A DNA stretch of 64,000 nt, from contig LNEO01000279.1 in assembly GCA_001465015.1 (NCBI GenBank), positions 1 to 64,000 on the forward strand, written 5' to 3'. The notes under the pieces were generated by a model. It was given only the letters and a program-made list of their open reading frames with translations. It did no database searches and had not been told where the DNA came from. The stretch's first letter is position 1; every line of letters starts with the position of its first letter. The DNA comes from Deltaproteobacteria bacterium Ga0077539 (GTDB taxonomy: Bacteria; Myxococcota_A; Polyangia; Polyangiales; Ga0077539). A program made the position numbers and the translations under genes. Positions 1 through 11,775 of this stretch are shown piece by piece.

Positions 1-6
1 GCTGCG

Positions 7-224
7 AATAGTTGAGTTATTGAGGACCGTCCCCGCGCCGTCCCGCACCGGTCCCCGCGCCGTCCCGCACCGGTCCCCGCGCCGTCCCGCACTGGTCGCC
101 GCGCCGTCCCGCACCGGTCGCCGCGCTGTCCCGCTGCGAATAGTTGAGTTATTGAGGACCGTCCCCGCGCCTCCCCGGTCCCCGTCCGCTGCAGCAAATA
201 GTTGAGTTATTGAGGACCGTCCCC
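7..224. repeat. 28-bp dispersed repeat, three copies
   Basis: Three identical 28-bp copies beginning AATAGTTGAGTTATTGAGGA lie at 7-34, 139-166 and 197-224, just beyond the 3' end of the OmpA-like gene. The AT-rich core contrasts with the surrounding GC-rich DNA and all copies point the same way. They separate blocks of other tandem repeats. This looks like a REP-like or minisatellite intergenic element; no function can be read from the sequence. Confidence 0.85.
31..135. repeat. 22-bp GC-rich tandem repeat
   Basis: About four and a half head-to-tail copies of a 22-bp unit (CCCCGCGCCGTCCCGCACCG plus GT) run from 31 to about 135, between the first two copies of the 28-bp repeat. Units differ by one or two bases (for example CACTGGT for CACCGGT). 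It is non-coding minisatellite DNA in the downstream flank of the OmpA-like gene. Confidence 0.8.
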
Positions 225-231
225 GAATCGT

Positions 232-2376
<2,145 letters not shown>

Positions 2377-2505
2377 GTGCTGCTCCACTCGCATCGCCAG
2401 ACGCACGTGCGTCGACGAGGACGCGCTGAGTATCAGCGACGGGCCACCACTGCGACAAGGGTATTTGCGCCACCGCCGCGATCCCCGCGATGTGCGACAG
2501 CGGCG

Positions 2506-3351
2506 CTACTGGCTCAGCTCGAACGAGACTCGAAAGCTCGTGACCACATCGGGAACCGCTCGTCCCTCTCGGTCGCGTGCGGGGCGCACTTCGCAGCGCC
2601 CCTCCAAGAACATCCGTCGGCCGGCGTTGGCAAAGCCGTAGGAGGGATCGTTGAGCGCGGCCGCTCGGAGGATTCGCCCCTGGGCGTTGACCTCGAGCCG
2701 ATAGCGCACCGTGGCCTCGTTGATGCCCGCCTCGCGAGCTTCGTCGGGAAAGTACTCCGCGAGCTCGTCTGCCGGACACTCGACGCGAGCGCGCTCACTG
2801 TAGTCAATGGATGGTGGCGTGGGCGCGGTGGTCGGGCTGGTGACGGGGCCGGTTCCCGTTCCGCCGACGCGGCCGCCGATCTGGCCGCCGATCTGGCCGC
2901 CGACCTGACCACCTTCCTGTCCGCCAGGGACTCCACCGGGAACGCCCGCCGGTCGAGGCGTCGTGTCGATCGTCTCGGAGGTCGTGTCGTCGTTGGAGAG
3001 CGTGAGGTTGGTGAGGTTCGCTGCGGGCGGCGGGGGTGGCGGCGGCGGAGGCGGCGGCGGCGGCAGTGGCTCGTTGCGCGCGGCGCGCGCGGGGCGCGCG
3101 GGCTCTGGCGTCTGGGGCTGTTGCGCCTCGACCTGCGGCGGTGGCGGCGGGGGTGGCGGCGGCGGCGGCGGGACTTCGACCTCGAGGACGCTGGTCACGC
3201 GGCGGACGGCCTCGATGACCTGCGGCTTGATCGCGACGAGCGCGAGCGCCGCGCTCACGTGCAACACGCCGGCGACGGCGAGCACCTTCGCCATCTTGTC
3301 CTTCTTGCCGGACGTCACCAGCAGCTGCTCCGCTCGACCGCCTACGTACAT
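2506..3351 (-). CDS. tonB: TonB-like energy transducer, proline-rich
   Basis: Likely passes proton-motive force from ExbB/ExbD to an outer-membrane partner. A short N-terminus is followed by one membrane anchor (about residues 19-42, 'VLAVAGVLHVSAALALVAI'). Two poly-proline runs (12 and 13 prolines) follow, encoded by GGC/GGT tracts on the plus strand. Next is a Gly-rich segment of GGQxGG repeats, and finally a folded C-terminal domain (about 190-281) carrying 'EATVRYRLEVNAQGRI', as in TonB/AgmX C-terminal domains. It lies 245 bp downstream of exbD and about 130 bp upstream of the OmpA gene, all on one strand. An in-frame ATG at 3294 is an alternative start. TonB family membership is good; the specific receptor is not evident. 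Confidence 0.85.
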   Translation of the reverse strand: MYVGGRAEQLLVTSGKKDKMAKVLAVAGVLHVSAALALVAIKPQVIEAVRRVTSVLEVEVPPPPPPPPPPPPQVEAQQPQTPEPARPARAARNEPLPPPPPPPPPPPPPAANLTNLTLSNDDTTSETIDTTPRPAGVPGGVPGGQEGGQVGGQIGGQIGGRVGGTGTGPVTSPTTAPTPPSIDYSERARVECPADELAEYFPDEAREAGINEATVRYRLEVNAQGRILRAAALNDPSYGFANAGRRMFLEGRCEVRPARDREGRAVPDVVTSFRVSFELSQ

Positions 3352-3596
3352 TTCAATCTGCCTCGGCTGTTAGAGGGCAGTACTGCAACACCGTCGCATG
3401 TGCAAGGCATAGTGAGAACGTTTCTCGAAAATGCGCGAGCCGTGCAAACGATGCAGCGAATCGCGATCGGTGTTTTCACCGATGCGTTTCGTGGCGCCGT
3501 TGTGGGCAGCGCGTGTGGCGATGACGCCCCGTCCCCGAGCGCGTCGAAGCGCGGGCCACGAAGCGTGCGAAGCGCCCCCCGCTGGACGCTGGCCGG

Positions 3597-4025
3597 TCAG
3601 TTTCCCGGCTGCGGCGGCACTTCGGTCTGAATCGCGAAGCGCGAGATCTCGGCGTTGCGGATCGTGTCGACCACGAACACGAAGCGCCCGTGCGGAACCG
3701 CGCGATCGGCGCTGATCACCGCGCGCACTTCGCGGTTCTGCCTCTTGCGTTCGCGGGCGAGCGCCAGGAGCTGCCCCTCTTCGACCCGCTGCGTGTCCAC
3801 GAAGATCTGACCGCTACGGTCGACCGTGACGGACATCGTCTGGTTGTCTTGTGAGTTTTGCCCCGACGTCGCGCGCGGCAGATCCACGGGGATCTGCGGC
3901 TTGGACACGATGTACTTGGCCGTCACCATGAAGATGATCAGCAGCACGAGGCAGATGTCGACGAAGGGCGTGACGTTGATGCCCGCGATCATTCCGTCGT
4001 CGTCGGACGAAGCTCCACCAGCCAT
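3597..4025 (-). CDS. exbD: ExbD/TolR biopolymer transport protein
   Basis: Inner-membrane protein of the proton-driven stator that powers TonB-type transducers. It is 142 aa, the usual ExbD length. It has a single N-terminal transmembrane helix ('DICLVLLIIFMVTAKYI') preceded by 'INVTPFVD', whose Asp is the conserved proton-carrying residue in this family. The periplasmic domain follows ('MSVTVDRSGQIFVD...VISADRAVPHG'). It begins only six bases after the exbB stop codon, with AAGGA inside the exbB end as the likely ribosome site, so exbB and exbD should be co-translated. Confidence 0.93.
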   Translation of the reverse strand: MAGGASSDDDGMIAGINVTPFVDICLVLLIIFMVTAKYIVSKPQIPVDLPRATSGQNSQDNQTMSVTVDRSGQIFVDTQRVEEGQLLALARERKRQNREVRAVISADRAVPHGRFVFVVDTIRNAEISRFAIQTEVPPQPGN

Positions 4026-4031
4026 GGCAGG

Positions 4032-4970
<939 letters not shown>

Positions 4971-4997
4971 CGAGCGAGCCTCTAGTTGTGATCGTTG

Positions 4998-5017
4998 CGG
5001 TCACCGTTGGGTGACCG
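4998..5017. terminator. 20-bp inverted repeat between truD and exbB
   Basis: CGGTCACC-GTTG-GGTGACCG forms an eight-base-pair stem with a four-base loop in the gap between the truD stop (5107) and the exbB start (4970), both on the minus strand. It could terminate truD transcription or be an operator for exbB. There is no U-run, so assignment as a terminator is weak. Confidence 0.35.
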
Positions 5018-5106
5018 ACGAGGCCTACCCGTTGCGCGAAAGAACGCGCGAACGTGTCGACCATTCCACGGGGGCGATTGTGTTACGTCAGGCCCGTTGA
5101 GAGCCG

Positions 5107-6213
5107 TCAGCGGGGTGGTTCGATGCCCCACAACGGCTCGGAGCGCAAGCCTTCGTCGTCGGACTTTCTGAATTCTCGAAGCACGGCCGTGGCGTAGGCC
5201 CCCGCCGGCAACTCGAACACGAATCGCAGCACTCCAGGGCCTTCTTCGGTCACTTCGACCTTCGGAGGGCAGACTCTCACCGCGCGGCGCGTACCCTCAG
5301 CGAGCCCTTTTGCCCTCGCAAAATGCTCGATCGTCAGGCCCGAGCCCGCGAGCACCCGGTCCTCGCGAGCCTTCGCCGACCCGTCGGGCCAGCGCATTTC
5401 AGGGCCGAACATGGGTCCCGTGGCGCTGCACGCGCGCGACGCATAGGTCGAGCGCGCCTCGTCCTCCGTGATCGCGAAGACCCGGTCGCCCGGGTGGCGC
5501 ACGGCGAGGTCTCCGTCGATGTAGAGCGAGAGCATGCCGTCCTGGACGCGCTCGGCCAGGTAGCGGTTGAAGAGCCAGCTCTGCACGCTCGACGCGAACA
5601 TCTTTCGTTCGAAGTGATCTCTGGGAGCGCCGGTCTCTCCCGTGAGCCACGCCACGCCGCGCTTCGCGTTGTCGCCATCGCGCCCGAAGCGCTGCGCTCC
5701 GTAGTAGTTGGGCGCGCCGTCGAGCGTGATCCTCTCGGCCACGCGTCGCGCGATCGCGAGGGCGTCCTCCACGCATCCGCGCACGACGAGCGAGAAGCGA
5801 TTGCCGTGAAGGTGCCCGGTCTTGAGCTTGTTTCGGTGCCGCGAGACCTCGAGCACCGTGATCCCGTCGACCGACAGAGCCCGCGCTTTTTCGACGTCTG
5901 CCCGCAAGAACGACGCCCACTGCACGGTCACCGCGTGCTTGTCCTTGAGCCCCGCCCAGCCGCACTCGCGCCCGTCCACGCCGAGCGCCTTGGCCATGGA
6001 TTTGACCGCGTCGGGCGTGGTGAGCCCGCGCTTGGCGAAGCGCACGTACACGTGGTCGCCCTCGCCTGACGGCAAATACGCGGGGATCTCTTCGACCGAG
6101 AAGTCCTCGGGAGACTGCCGAAACACCCCGCCGATCGAGCGCTCGTTGGCCGTGAGAAACGGCAGGCCCTCGACGCCCTCCGAGGAGCTCGGCTTCTCTC
6201 CCTCGACGCTCAT
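5107..6213 (-). CDS. truD: tRNA pseudouridine(13) synthase TruD
   Basis: Isomerises uridine 13 of tRNA-Glu to pseudouridine in the cytoplasm. It is 368 aa, close to the usual size. The catalytic motif '[10 protein letters not shown]' places the nucleophilic Asp at about residue 91. The family motifs '[14 protein letters not shown]' and '[13 protein letters not shown]' are both present. ATG 6213 is chosen because it overlaps the expected fumarase stop as TGATG, the usual translational-coupling arrangement. However, an upstream deletion puts the fumarase reading frame in phase with truD, so one continuous open frame now runs from 7845 to 5107. The TruD portion itself looks intact. Confidence 0.93.
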   Translation of the reverse strand: MSVEGEKPSSSEGVEGLPFLTANERSIGGVFRQSPEDFSVEEIPAYLPSGEGDHVYVRFAKRGLTTPDAVKSMAKALGVDGRECGWAGLKDKHAVTVQWASFLRADVEKARALSVDGITVLEVSRHRNKLKTGHLHGNRFSLVVRGCVEDALAIARRVAERITLDGAPNYYGAQRFGRDGDNAKRGVAWLTGETGAPRDHFERKMFASSVQSWLFNRYLAERVQDGMLSLYIDGDLAVRHPGDRVFAITEDEARSTYASRACSATGPMFGPEMRWPDGSAKAREDRVLAGSGLTIEHFARAKGLAEGTRRAVRVCPPKVEVTEEGPGVLRFVFELPAGAYATAVLREFRKSDDEGLRSEPLWGIEPPR

Positions 6214-7845
6214 CACGAGCCCACCACGGTCAAGCTGCGCTTCGCCTGCTCGTTGATGGACGCGAAGAAATCGTTGCCCTTGTCGTCGACCAATCTTCCA
6301 GACCGCTTCCATCCCGAGCTCGGCGTAGTCGAGGACCTCGACCTTCTTGATGCACTCTTTGGCGAGGCGCGCGGCGGGACCGCCGATCGAGCCCAGGTAG
6401 AACCCTTTGTGCTTCTTGCACGCCTCGGTCACAGCGTTCGATCGATTGCCCTTGGCGAGCATCACCATGCTCCCGCCGCGCGACTGAAAGAGATCGACGT
6501 ACGAGTCCATGCGACCCGCGGTCGTCGGACCGAAGCTCCCGCTCGCGTAGCCCTCGGGCGTCTTGGCGGGCCCGGCGTAGTACACGGGGTGGTTCTTGAA
6601 GTACTCGGGCAAGGGCTCGCCCGCGTCGAGCTTCTCTTTGAGTTTGGCGTGCGCGATGTCCCTCGCCACCACGAGCGTCCCTGTCAGCGACAACCGCGTC
6701 TTGATCGGGTGCTGCGACAGCTGCGCGAGGATCTCGGACATGGGCTTGCCGAGGTCGATCTTCACGACGGACGCGGTGTCTGCCGAGAGCTTCGAGCCGT
6801 CGAACGCCGGCAAGAACCGCGATGGATTTCGCTCGAGCTCTTCGAGAAAGATCCCCTTCTTCGTGATCTTGCCGAGCGCTTGTCGGTCCGCGCTGCACGA
6901 GACGGCCATCGCGACGGGGCACGACGCTCCGTGGCGCGGCAATCGAATCACGCGGACGTCGTGGCAGAAGTACTTGCCGCCGAACTGCGCGCCAATCCCA
7001 ACTTTGCGGGTGAGCTCGAGGATCTGCGCCTCGAGCTCGACGTCGCGAAATCCGCGGCCCAGTTCGTTGCCGCTCTTCGGCAGTCGATCGAGGTAGCGAG
7101 CGCTCGCGTACTTGGAGACCTTCAGCGCGTACTCGGCGGACGTCCCGCCGATGACGATCGCGAGGTGATACGGCGGGCACGCAGAGGTGCCAATCGACGC
7201 GAGCTTGCTCTCGACGAACGCGAGCAGAGACTTCGGGTTGAGCAGCGCCTTGGTCTCTTGAAACAAGTAGCTCTTGTTCGCGCTGCCCCCTCCCTTGGCC
7301 ATGAACAAGAACTTGTATTCGTCGCCGTCCGTCGCGGCGATCTCGATCTGCGCGGGCAGGTTGTTGCCGGTGTTCTTCTCTTTGTACATGTCCAGCGGCG
7401 CGAGCTGCGAGTAGCGCAGGTTCGAGCGCTGATAGGTGTCGAACACGCCCCGCGCGATCGCCTCGTCGTCGCCGCCGCCAGTGAAGACGAGCTGGCCCTT
7501 CTTGCCCATGACGATCGCGGTTCCTGTGTCCTGGCAGCCCGGGAGCACGCCCTCTGCGGCGATCACGGCGTTGCGCAAGAGGTCCTTGGCGACGAACCGA
7601 TCGTTGGACGACGCTTCTGGGTCTTCGACGATCGCCTGGAGCTGCGCGAGGTGTCCGGGACGGAGCAGGTGCGCGATGTCTCGCATGGCCTCTTGCGTGA
7701 GCAAGGTCAGCGCCTGCGGGTCGACCTTCAAGAAGGTCTGTCCTTGCGCTTCGAAGGTCGAGACGAACTGATCGCTCACGAGTCGGTACGGCGTCTCGTC
7801 GTGCCCCTCGAGCGCGAGCATGTCTTGAAACTGAAAGGTCGTCAT
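6213..7845 (-). CDS. class I (4Fe-4S) fumarate hydratase, 3' end frameshifted into truD
   Basis: Oxygen-sensitive iron-sulfur fumarase: reversible hydration of fumarate to malate in the TCA cycle. The three expected cluster cysteines are C104 ('LPGCQDTGT'), C223 ('GTSACPPYH') and C309 ('HGASCPVAM'). The reading frame is normal through 'GMEAVWKI' (residue 518, near 6292). Class I fumarases then continue with a segment like E-V-x-D-F-P-A-F-I before 'VDDKGND'. Here that segment is missing, and '[17 protein letters not shown]' appears in another frame ending at TGA 6215-6213. This implies a loss of about 29 nt. As written, the protein ends instead in missense sequence fused to TruD. Either a real lesion or fusion, or an assembly or sequencing deletion. 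Family certain; intactness doubtful. Confidence 0.9.
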
Positions 7846-7935
7846 GGCGCGCAACCATCGCGCGATTGCGCGCGGTCGTGAAGAGGGATCGAAATGAGCG
7901 CCGCAACGACGGGACATTGATCTACGGTGGAGGGC

Positions 7936-8547
7936 ATGGCGCGGTATCGCGTTCCGGCAGAGGCGCGCAGGGTCGAGCACGAGGTGTCGGGGAGCAGGTT
8001 CATCACGACGGTGGCGCGCGCTTCGAGCGCGGAAGAAGCGCGGGATTTCATTGCGAAGCAACGGGAAGAGTTCGACGGAGCCACGCACACGTGCTGGGCG
8101 TATCTCGTCGGTCCGCCGGGATCGACGGCCATCATCGGCCTGTCGGACGACGGCGAGCCCCACGGGACCGCGGGTCGCCCCATCTTCGAAGTGATCTCGC
8201 ACGCGCCCGTGGGGGACCTCGTCGCCGCGGTCACCCGCTATTTCGGCGGAACGCTGCTCGGCAAAGGCGGCCTCGTCCGCGCGTACTCCCAGGGCGTCGT
8301 CGAGGCGCTCTCGCTGCTGAAGACCGTCGAAAAAGTGCGGCTCGTTCGCGTGGCGATCGAGCTCGAATACGCGCACATGTCCAGGGTGCGAAAGCTGCTC
8401 GCGAGCCACGAGGCCACCATTGTCGAAGAGCAACACGGCACGACGGTGGGCTACACCGTGACCGTGCCCGAGCACCGCGTGGACGAGCTGCGAAGGGCGC
8501 TCACCGATGCGACGGCGGGGGATCTATTGTTCGACGTGGCGGAGTAG
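7936..8547 (+). CDS. YigZ/IMPACT-family protein
   Basis: About 203 aa, matching the YigZ/IMPACT family in length and motifs: 'WAYLVGPPG', '[13 protein letters not shown]' and '[23 protein letters not shown]'. The N-terminal UPF0029 domain is followed by a ferredoxin-like C-terminal domain ('[19 protein letters not shown]'). Family members interact with translation machinery or act on peptides; the bacterial role is not settled. An in-frame GTG at 7927 would add three residues. Transcribed divergently from the fumarase gene across about 90 bp. Confidence 0.9.
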   Translation: MARYRVPAEARRVEHEVSGSRFITTVARASSAEEARDFIAKQREEFDGATHTCWAYLVGPPGSTAIIGLSDDGEPHGTAGRPIFEVISHAPVGDLVAAVTRYFGGTLLGKGGLVRAYSQGVVEALSLLKTVEKVRLVRVAIELEYAHMSRVRKLLASHEATIVEEQHGTTVGYTVTVPEHRVDELRRALTDATAGDLLFDVAE

Positions 8548-9802
8548 TAGATTGAGCTGCCCCAAATGAATGCGGCGAGCGTGCGGGGTCTGGCCCCGAA
8601 TGAATTCGGGGGCAGCGCGCGCCGCAGGAGCGTCGCGGGCCATGCGCCGCAAGGCAGCGCATACATGCGCTTGTCGCTCGATGTTGTCTTCGATGTACTC
8701 GTGAAGAGCGCGAGAGCAGCCACTGATTCAACCTCGCAGCGCCATCGCCGCTCGTCGACAGACTTGCGACTCGCGTTGCGACCACCGGTCCCCGCTCCAT
8801 CGTGCGCACTGGTTTGTTTGCATGCGCTGCCTTGCGGCGCATGGCTCGCGACGCTCTTGCGGCGCGCACTGCCCCCGAATTCATTCGGGGCTGCACCCCG
8901 GGCACACCGCGTTTACGGCTGAGCTCGAAGAGCTTCTTGGCCGCCGCGTCGTCGTGCGCTTCGGGGTTGGGCGACCGCATCGGCCACCCGCCCGCGTTTG
9001 CGGATTTGTCTCGATACATCCCGCGTTGGCTGAAGTACTCGCCCGCGTGCGCTTCGACGTCGGGGGCGAGCAGCGCGTAGAGCGAGCTCTGCGCGCCCTC
9101 CCACGGCTCGATCATTCCTGAGAGCCGAAAGACCGGGTAGAGCACGTAGTCTTGAACCCAGCGCGGCATCGTCGCGCTGATCAAGTTGGTGCGCACCCAG
9201 CCGGGATGAACGCTCGCGGCCGTCACGCCCGTTCCTGCGAGTCGCGCGGCGAGCGCGCGCGCGTGCAGGACGTTGGCGAGCTTCGACTGCGCGTACGCCT
9301 CCCAGCCGTCGTACTTGCGCTTCTCGAAGTGCAAGTCGTCGAAATCGAGCTTGCCGAAGCGTCCCTGCGCGACGTCGTGATAGCAGCTCGAGACGATGAC
9401 CACCCTCGATGGAGCACCTCTTTTCAAGGCGTCCAGCAGCAGCTCTGTCAGCAGAAAGTGACCGAGGTGGTTGACGCCGAACTGCGTCTCGAAGCCGTCC
9501 TTGGTCTTGCCCTGCGGCGTGTTCATCACGCCGGCGTTGTTGACGAGGCCGTGCAAGGTCTGGTGTTTCGCCAGGAGCTTTTCGGCGAAGCGCCGCACCG
9601 ACGCGAGCTCGGCGAGGTCGAGTTCGAGCACCTCGATCGTGCCCTTCGCGCCCGCGGCGACGATCGCGTCGCGCGCGCGCTCGCCCTCGGCGACGCGGCG
9701 ACACGCCAGCACGACGGTCGCGCCCTGTTTGGCGAGCTGCTCGACCGTCGTGAGGCCGATGCCCGAGTTGGCACCTGTGACGACGAAGGTCTTTGCTGAC
9801 AA
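8501..9802 (-). CDS. short-chain dehydrogenase/reductase with repeat-encoded C-terminal tail
   Basis: NAD(P)-dependent oxidoreductase of the retinol-dehydrogenase-like SDR group. It shows the cofactor loop TGANSGIG, 'VNNAGVM', the catalytic Ser in '[10 protein letters not shown]' and 'YAQSKLANV' (YxxxK). Substrate unknown. The normal SDR fold ends near '[10 protein letters not shown]' (about 8920). The remaining ~140 residues are Arg/Ala-rich and encoded by an inverted-repeat element (8593-8662 and 8822-8891), and the frame overlaps the 3' end of the YigZ gene by 47 bp. The native stop was therefore probably lost when the element arrived. The start is uncertain: the first in-frame start is TTG at 9802, after an in-frame TAA. 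An ATG at 9845 with a good GGGAG lies in another frame, so a start-site frameshift is possible. Confidence 0.85.
   Translation of the reverse strand: MSAKTFVVTGANSGIGLTTVEQLAKQGATVVLACRRVAEGERARDAIVAAGAKGTIEVLELDLAELASVRRFAEKLLAKHQTLHGLVNNAGVMNTPQGKTKDGFETQFGVNHLGHFLLTELLLDALKRGAPSRVVIVSSCYHDVAQGRFGKLDFDDLHFEKRKYDGWEAYAQSKLANVLHARALAARLAGTGVTAASVHPGWVRTNLISATMPRWVQDYVLYPVFRLSGMIEPWEGAQSSLYALLAPDVEAHAGEYFSQRGMYRDKSANAGGWPMRSPNPEAHDDAAAKKLFELSRKRGVPGVQPRMNSGAVRAARASRAMRRKAAHANKPVRTMERGPVVATRVASLSTSGDGAARLNQWLLSRSSRVHRRQHRATSACMRCLAAHGPRRSCGARCPRIHSGPDPARSPHSFGAAQSTTPPRRTIDPPPSHR
8593..8891. repeat. Inverted-repeat element (70-bp arms, ~160-bp loop)
   Basis: The arm at 8593-8662 (starting GCCCCGAATGAATTCGGGGG) recurs as a near-perfect reverse complement at 8822-8891. 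Each arm also contains an internal palindrome (CCCGAATTCATTCGGG type) and the stretch ATGCGCCGCAAGGCAGCGCAT. The loop of about 159 bp has no similarity to its flanks. The structure resembles a MITE-like or paired REP element. It sits between the YigZ and SDR genes and supplies the aberrant SDR C-terminus. Confidence 0.8.
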
Positions 9803-10527
9803 GTCGCGCGAGGATCTCCGGCGGACACATTAACGGCTTGGCCATCGAGGCAGCTCCCTTGGGTTGATGCGGTTCGCGGACCAGACCCGACGCGCGCCAC
9901 GATCGAGTCGCGGGGCGGACCATAGAGCCGTCGCGCCGAGGCTACAGCGGGTCGTTACGATTCTTCACGGTGCGCGCGTCAATGTCGGCGCGACTGCTTC
10001 GCGCCGATGCCCCGCAGCGCGACGTTGGTGCGCTCGGCGGTCGCGGGCGCAGTCGATCGCGGCGCGCGACGCCATCGCGATCCGCGCGAGCTCCGTTGTC
10101 GCTTTAGAAGACCAGGCGGGAGGCTTCGGATTGCCCCGACCCGCTGTGCGTCGATCGCCGCCCGGTTCGCATCGCGTGGACGTTTGCGGCTCGCTCGAAG
10201 CCTCCCACCTCGCAAACCGCTCATGACCCCACGCGAATTCAGGGTTGGCACCTTCGAATCCGCTCACCATCTGGTTGATTTCAGGGTTGGCACCTTCGAA
10301 TCCGCTCACTACCTGGTCGACTTCAGGGTTGGCACCTTCGAAATCGATCATCGCTCCACCGAATTTCAGGGTTGGCACCTTCGAAGTCGCTCACGGGCGG
10401 CTCTGCTTCAGGGCGCACGCCTCGGAGTCCGGCAATCGCAAAGAGACAGATGCGCAACAAGCGTACGAAGCGCTGACGGCGCCGAGCGAGCAATGGCCGC
10501 GTCCACGAGCGGCAAGTGTGCCGACAG
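9803..10527. other. Intergenic region, no convincing gene
   Basis: This 725-bp stretch lies upstream of the SDR gene and downstream of the propeller lipoprotein gene. Open frames here have no recognisable domain, and one of them (9965-10378, minus) merely translates the 42-bp repeats into G-F-E-G-A-N-P-E units. Apart from the repeat array at 10238-10385 and presumed SDR promoter sequence near 9850-9930, I see nothing assignable. Confidence 0.6.
10238..10385. repeat. 42-bp direct repeats, four copies
   Basis: The core TTCAGGGTTGGCACCTTCGA plus A occurs at 10238, 10280, 10322 and 10365, a spacing of 42, 42 and 43 bp. The first two intervals are also alike (CTCAC followed by a CTGGT core), so this is a degrading tandem repeat and not a CRISPR array. 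It is intergenic. Function unknown. Confidence 0.85.
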
Positions 10528-11775
10528 TCACTCGTCGCGCGCGATCACAGGGAGATCGGCGTCGTACATGGGCCCGCCGCCGGTGCTCCGCGGCGTCCCT
10601 GTGAAATAGAGCCGTCCTCCGAGGAGCATCGGTTTCGCAGCGAGGCACTCGGGGTCATCGACGACGAGGTACTCACGCTGCGTGGGGATGTGAAAGCCGT
10701 AGATCGACATACGATCGCCGACGGATCCCGCGTTCGGGTTGCTCGCGTGACGCAGGTCCGTCCACGCGATCCAATCACCCTCGACGACCGGATCGTCCTG
10801 CGTGACAGGATTGGGCGCGAGGTCTCGCGTGATGCGTTGAACGACGCCGGTGCGGAGGTTCTTCATGTAGACCTCCGCGTTGTCGCGTTGATCGAGCCAC
10901 ACCACGATGTCTCCGTCGATGAAGGCGTGCCACTGCGAGCGGTTGGTGGGATCAACGCGCGCGGCCTGCGATTCGCCGCGCGTCCAGAGAAAGACCTGCC
11001 CGTCGCAGTCGAACACCACGCGATCGCCGCTCGCGCGCACCGTGTAGCACTGGTTGTGTCCCGCGGGCGTGAGCTCTCGTTCGCCTGTTCCATCAGCATT
11101 GATGACGAACACACGCGTGCGCCAGTCGTTCGACTCCATCGAGTCCTGCCACAAGAACGCGATGAGTGAGGGAGTCGCGCTCATCCCCCAGAAGCCTCCA
11201 GACGAGACCGACCGTTGACGTTGGCGTTGCCACAGCGTGCGCCCTACGGCACCGCGAACTGGTTGATCGAAGATGATCACCGCTTCGTTGAACGCGTGGC
11301 GCCACGCTGCGCCGAGCACCAGACGACTTCCAGAGATCGAGAGAACCCCAGCGAGCAGGTCTCCGTCAGATTTGAAGGCGTCGACAACATCAGCACCAGG
11401 CCGGATGCGCCCCATCGCCCCAGTAATCGAGTAGTACACAGTACCGCTTAGCCAATGGCCATCAGCGTTGTTGAACGTGCTCGTCGGCGATACCGCTCGC
11501 CGCCCCCCGCACAACTGGTATCGCGCACTCGACCAGGGGTACTCAGTCAACGGCAGCACCAACGAACCATCGAGCCATGGAGGCGGAATTCGCGTATCCG
11601 TTGGGACATCGCCTCGAACATCGCCTCGAACATCGCGGGGCACGTCGCGCACCGTCGCGTCGACGACGCTGATGGCATCGACGTCCGCGCCTGCGTCCGT
11701 GGACTGCGGCCCATTGCATGCGCTGCACGCGGTGAGCAATAAGCCTGCCCACAACAGGAGCATTCGCGCCTTCAT
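10528..11775 (-). CDS. Predicted lipoprotein with TolB-like beta-propeller
   Basis: Surface or periplasmic lipoprotein of 415 aa. ATG 11775 begins 'MKARMLLLWAGLLLTACSAC', a signal peptide with lipobox L-T-A-C. A linker rich in D-V-R-G-D repeats follows, then propeller-like blades such as 'VFVINADGTGERELTPAG', 'GDIVVWLDQRDNAEVYMKN' and 'GDWIAWTDLRHAS', as in TolB/WD40-like repeat lipoproteins. The start overlaps the stop of the upstream protease/kelch gene as ATGA, so the two are translationally coupled and probably act together. Likely a binding protein. No catalytic motif seen. Confidence 0.8.
   Translation of the reverse strand: MKARMLLLWAGLLLTACSACNGPQSTDAGADVDAISVVDATVRDVPRDVRGDVRGDVPTDTRIPPPWLDGSLVLPLTEYPWSSARYQLCGGRRAVSPTSTFNNADGHWLSGTVYYSITGAMGRIRPGADVVDAFKSDGDLLAGVLSISGSRLVLGAAWRHAFNEAVIIFDQPVRGAVGRTLWQRQRQRSVSSGGFWGMSATPSLIAFLWQDSMESNDWRTRVFVINADGTGERELTPAGHNQCYTVRASGDRVVFDCDGQVFLWTRGESQAARVDPTNRSQWHAFIDGDIVVWLDQRDNAEVYMKNLRTGVVQRITRDLAPNPVTQDDPVVEGDWIAWTDLRHASNPNAGSVGDRMSIYGFHIPTQREYLVVDDPECLAAKPMLLGGRLYFTGTPRSTGGGPMYDADLPVIARDE

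Noticed and set aside
7846-8475. Minus-strand open frame continuing upstream of the fumarase start
   Set aside because: It is the antisense of the YigZ gene; the fumarase begins at ATG 7845 with family-typical sequence.
9965-10378. Minus-strand ORF encoding repeated G-F-E-G-A-N-P-E
   Set aside because: It is only the translation of the 42-bp repeats followed by unrelated sequence; no start signal or domain.
10238-10385. CRISPR-like regular repeats
   Set aside because: The intervals between the cores resemble each other, are not unique spacers, there are only four degenerate copies, and no cas genes are nearby.
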